From contig JAEXJH010000370.1 in NCBI GenBank assembly GCA_023445955.1, positions 1 through 7,681 on the forward strand: a stretch of 7,681 bases of DNA. Reading direction: 5' to 3'. Position numbers and translations under genes: made by a program. Below the pieces are notes generated by a model, which saw nothing but the letters and a program-made list of their open reading frames with translations, did not search any database and was not told the origin of the DNA. Source of the DNA: Pseudomonadota bacterium. GTDB lineage: Bacteria; Pseudomonadota; Alphaproteobacteria; Caulobacterales; Caulobacteraceae. Shown piece by piece: positions 5,340 through 7,681 of this stretch (within the stretch, counting starts at the first letter, position 1; each line of letters starts with the position of its first letter).

Positions 5340-7502
5340 ATGGAGAGTCTCGCACCGGCCATGGAGGCGCCGGTCGACTACGGCGTGACGGCGGAGGTCC
5401 GCGCGCCGCAGAATCTCTATGCCCTGAAGGACAAGGACACCTTCATCGTCGCCGACGAGTTCGGCGACATTGCGGGCCAGGGCGATGGGTTGTTCCACAA
5501 CGACACCCGCATCCTGTCGCTCTACCGGCTGACCCTGGGCGGTCGCATGCCGTCCCTGCTGTCGGCGGCGGTCGCCCACGACAACGTCTTCTTCACCTGC
5601 AACAGCACCAACCAGGCGCTGCCCTATCCCGGCGAGCGGATGGGGCCGCCCGGCGTTCTGCACATCGAGCGCAAGCGCTTCCTGTGGGGTGAGCGCCTGT
5701 TCGAACGCATTCGCTGCGTCAACTACAGCCGCGACACCGTGCTGCTGCCGATGACCATCGAGTTCGACGCCGACTTCCGCGACATGTTCGAAGTGCGCGG
5801 CAGCCATCGCGCCAAGCGCGGGACCAAGGGTCCGCCGCACGTCGATGGCCGGCGAGTGATCTACAGCTATATCGGCCTGGACGGGGTCGAGCGGTCCTCG
5901 TTCATCTCGTTCTCGGACGCGCCGTTCCGCCTCTCGGCGCACAAGGCCGAGTTCATGTTCTCGCTGCATGCCGAGGGCGAGACCGAGCTCTATATCGAAA
6001 TCGGCGTGGTCGACGGCCACACGCCCAGCCGCGAGCGCTTCCGCGACGCCGCCGCCCGCGCCCGCTGGGACATGCGCGCCCGACGCCGCCACGGCGCGCG
6101 GCTGAACAGCTCTGGACGCCTGTTCAACGAATGGCTGGGCAAGTCGCGGGCTGACCTGGCCCTGCTGACCACCCAGATGGAGACCGGCCCCTACCCCTAT
6201 GCCGGCATCCCCTGGTTCTCGACCGCCTTCGGGCGCGACGCCATCATCACCGCCTGGCAGATCCTGTGGTTCGAGCCGGGCCTGGCCAAGGGCGTGCTGC
6301 GCTACCTCGCCGCCCACCAGGCCCAGGAGCGCTCGGCCTTCCGCGACAGCGCGCCAGGCAAGATCATGCACGAGACCCGTAAGGGCGAGATGCCCGCGCT
6401 CGGCGAGGTGCCGTTCGGCCGTTATTACGGCGGGGTGGACACCACGCCGCTCTTCGTGGCCCTGGCCGGCGCCTACCAGCAGCGGACCGGCGACGACAAG
6501 CTGATCGACGAGCTGTGGCCGGCTCTCGAGAAGGCCATGCACTGGATTGAGCATGACGGCGACAGCGATGGCGACGGCCTGATCGACTACGCCCGCGGCC
6601 AGGACAGCGGCCTGTCCAACCAGGGCTGGAAGGACAGCGAGGACAGCGTCTTCCACGCCGACGGCCGCTATCCGTCCGGCCCGATCGCGCTGGTCGAGGT
6701 GCAGGGCTACGCTTTCGCCGCCTATCGCGGCATGGCCCGGCTGGCCGAGCGACGCGGCGAAGCCGGCCAGGCGGTTATTTGGAAGCAGAAAGCCGAAGCC
6801 CTGCGCGAGAAGGTCGAAAAGCTCTTCTGGATGGACGAGCGCAGCTTCTATGGCATCGCCGTCGATGGCCAGGGCCAGCTTTGCCGTGTGCTGTCGTCAA
6901 ACCCCGGCCACCTGCTGTTCTGCGGCCTGCCGGCGCCCGAGCGCGCCCGCAAGGTCACTGACCAGTTGCTGTCGGCCCGCTTCAACTCCGGCTGGGGTGT
7001 CCGCACCCTGGCTACGGGCGAGGCCCGCTTCAACCCGATCAGCTATCACAACGGCTCGGTCTGGCCCCACGACTCGGCGCTGTGCGTCATGGGCCTGTCG
7101 CAGTATGGCGAGCGGGACGGCGTCGTGGCCCTGACCGCCGACATGTTCGAGACCGCCAGCCGCATGGGCATGCGCCTGCCCGAACTGTTCTGCGGCTTCC
7201 CCCGCTCGCCGGGTGAGCCGCCCGTGGCCTATCCGGTCGCGTGCCTTCCCCAGGCCTGGGCGGCGGGGTCGGTGTTCATGCTGATGCAGGCTTGCCTGGG
7301 GATCACCATCGACGCCAATCGCGGCGAGATCGTCCTGGTCGACCCGCGCCTGCCGATCGGCATCGACCGCATGGCCGTCGAGCGTCTTCGCGTCGGCGCA
7401 CTGACTGTCGACTTGATCTTCGAACGCCAAGGCGAACGCGTTGCCGTCCGCGCCGAAGGTGACGTGCCGTTGATCATCCGCTCCAAGCCATCTTGGGATT
7501 GA
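5340..7502 (+). CDS. Amylo-alpha-1,6-glucosidase / glycogen-debranching-type glycoside hydrolase
   Basis: A 720-residue cytoplasmic enzyme without a signal peptide. The N-terminal beta-rich domain (about 25-215) shows the bacterial debranching-enzyme N-terminal pattern, with FIVADEFGDI (35-44) and GLFHNDTR (50-57). The C-terminal (alpha/alpha)6-toroid glucosidase domain (about 255-715) carries the conserved blocks AGIPWFSTAFGRDA (288-301), YYGGVDTTPLF, SNQGWKDSEDS (426-436) and SYHNGSVWPHDSA (568-580); active-site acidic residues are expected in these blocks. A DxDxDGxxD loop (408-416) resembles a calcium-binding loop. Length fits the family (about 700-740). It would remove alpha-1,6-linked glucose from branched glucans, but related enzymes act on other glucosides, so the substrate is inferred. 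It is very probably in one operon with the preceding glycosyltransferase. The 3' end faces a convergent tRNA gene across a hairpin. Confidence 0.93.
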   Translation: MESLAPAMEAPVDYGVTAEVRAPQNLYALKDKDTFIVADEFGDIAGQGDGLFHNDTRILSLYRLTLGGRMPSLLSAAVAHDNVFFTCNSTNQALPYPGERMGPPGVLHIERKRFLWGERLFERIRCVNYSRDTVLLPMTIEFDADFRDMFEVRGSHRAKRGTKGPPHVDGRRVIYSYIGLDGVERSSFISFSDAPFRLSAHKAEFMFSLHAEGETELYIEIGVVDGHTPSRERFRDAAARARWDMRARRRHGARLNSSGRLFNEWLGKSRADLALLTTQMETGPYPYAGIPWFSTAFGRDAIITAWQILWFEPGLAKGVLRYLAAHQAQERSAFRDSAPGKIMHETRKGEMPALGEVPFGRYYGGVDTTPLFVALAGAYQQRTGDDKLIDELWPALEKAMHWIEHDGDSDGDGLIDYARGQDSGLSNQGWKDSEDSVFHADGRYPSGPIALVEVQGYAFAAYRGMARLAERRGEAGQAVIWKQKAEALREKVEKLFWMDERSFYGIAVDGQGQLCRVLSSNPGHLLFCGLPAPERARKVTDQLLSARFNSGWGVRTLATGEARFNPISYHNGSVWPHDSALCVMGLSQYGERDGVVALTADMFETASRMGMRLPELFCGFPRSPGEPPVAYPVACLPQAWAAGSVFMLMQACLGITIDANRGEIVLVDPRLPIGIDRMAVERLRVGALTVDLIFERQGERVAVRAEGDVPLIIRSKPSWD

Positions 7503-7534
7503 AGCTCAAAGCTTTGCTGAAGTCTTCGAGGCGG

Positions 7535-7579
7535 CTCTCGACTTGCGAGGGTCGCCTCAGGCGACCGCAAGTCTGAGAG
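7535..7579. terminator. Large hairpin between convergent genes, possible bidirectional terminator
   Basis: Arms GGTCGCC/GGCGACC (7550-7556, 7560-7566) close a TCA triloop. After a 3-nt bulge GACTTGC/GCAAGTC (7540-7546, 7567-7573) continues, then CTCTC/GAGAG (7535-7539, 7575-7579) past a 1-nt bulge, for 19 base pairs in all. No T-tract follows on either strand, so it is not a classical intrinsic terminator. It starts 33 bp after the glucosidase stop and ends 3 bp from the tRNA CCA. A separate palindrome CAAAGCTTTG lies at 7507-7516. Confidence 0.6.
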
Positions 7580-7581
7580 AG

Positions 7582-7656
7582 TGGCTCCGCGGGTAGGACT
7601 CGAACCTACGACCAGCCGGTTAACAGCCGGCTGCTCTACCACTGAGCTACCGCGGA
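7582..7656 (-). tRNA. tRNA-Asn (anticodon GTT)
   Basis: On the minus strand the 75-nt gene folds into a complete cloverleaf. It has a perfect 7-bp acceptor stem TCCGCGG/CCGCGGA, a D stem GCTC/GAGC, and an anticodon stem GCCGG/CCGGC around loop CTGTTAA with anticodon GTT (7624-7622). A 5-nt variable loop and T stem GTAGG/CCTAC around TTCGAGT follow. The discriminator is G and the 3' CCA is encoded. The promoter would lie mostly past the right edge. Confidence 0.98.
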
Positions 7657-7681
7657 ACAGGTCGCTCTCAAGAAGAGGCCG

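Noticed and set aside
4437..6656. Very long open frame (739 codons) on the minus strand, antisense to the glycosyltransferase and glucosidase
   Set aside because: Composition is Val/Gly/Ala/Asp-rich without motifs and it crosses two well-supported plus-strand genes; it is a GC-bias shadow.

Overview
The window looks like a chromosomal segment of a Caulobacter species (Alphaproteobacteria). It is GC-rich throughout. It encodes an almost complete match to the Caulobacter polar organizing protein PopZ, next to a TolC-family channel in the arrangement I recall for popZ and the S-layer export channel RsaFb in C. crescentus. PopZ differs from the C. crescentus protein as I remember it (extra Ser near the N-terminus, a different acidic/proline linker), so a related species is more likely than C. 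crescentus itself. That assignment is from memory and recognisable motifs, not a search.

Left half, all on the minus strand and read right to left: a Pcm-like methyltransferase-fold protein (3692-3120), a TolC/RsaF-type outer-membrane channel (2988-1528), popZ (1398-868), and the 5' third of valS (742 to beyond the left edge). Gaps of 125-131 bp separate these genes, and a clear intrinsic terminator follows popZ. They may therefore be separate or only loosely coupled transcription units rather than a tight operon. The Pcm-like protein lacks the glycine-rich SAM-binding motif. The partial ValS has an unusual proline in its conserved editing-domain motif.

Middle: a 293-bp divergent intergenic region (3693-3985) with a 40-bp AT-rich island (7 G/C in 40) and a cluster of nested inverted repeats. 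It should hold the promoters for the leftward Pcm-like gene and for the rightward genes.

Right half, plus strand: a 55-residue single-pass membrane protein with a strongly charged tail, a family-4 glycosyltransferase, and 15 bp later a 720-residue amylo-alpha-1,6-glucosidase-type (glycogen-debranching-like) enzyme with a strong ribosome-binding site. The last two look like one alpha-glucan or glucoside metabolism unit. A large hairpin without a U-tract separates this unit from a convergent tRNA-Asn(GTT) gene on the minus strand. No mobile element, CRISPR array, integrase or phage gene is visible. This is mostly ordinary core chromosome with a few points worth checking.
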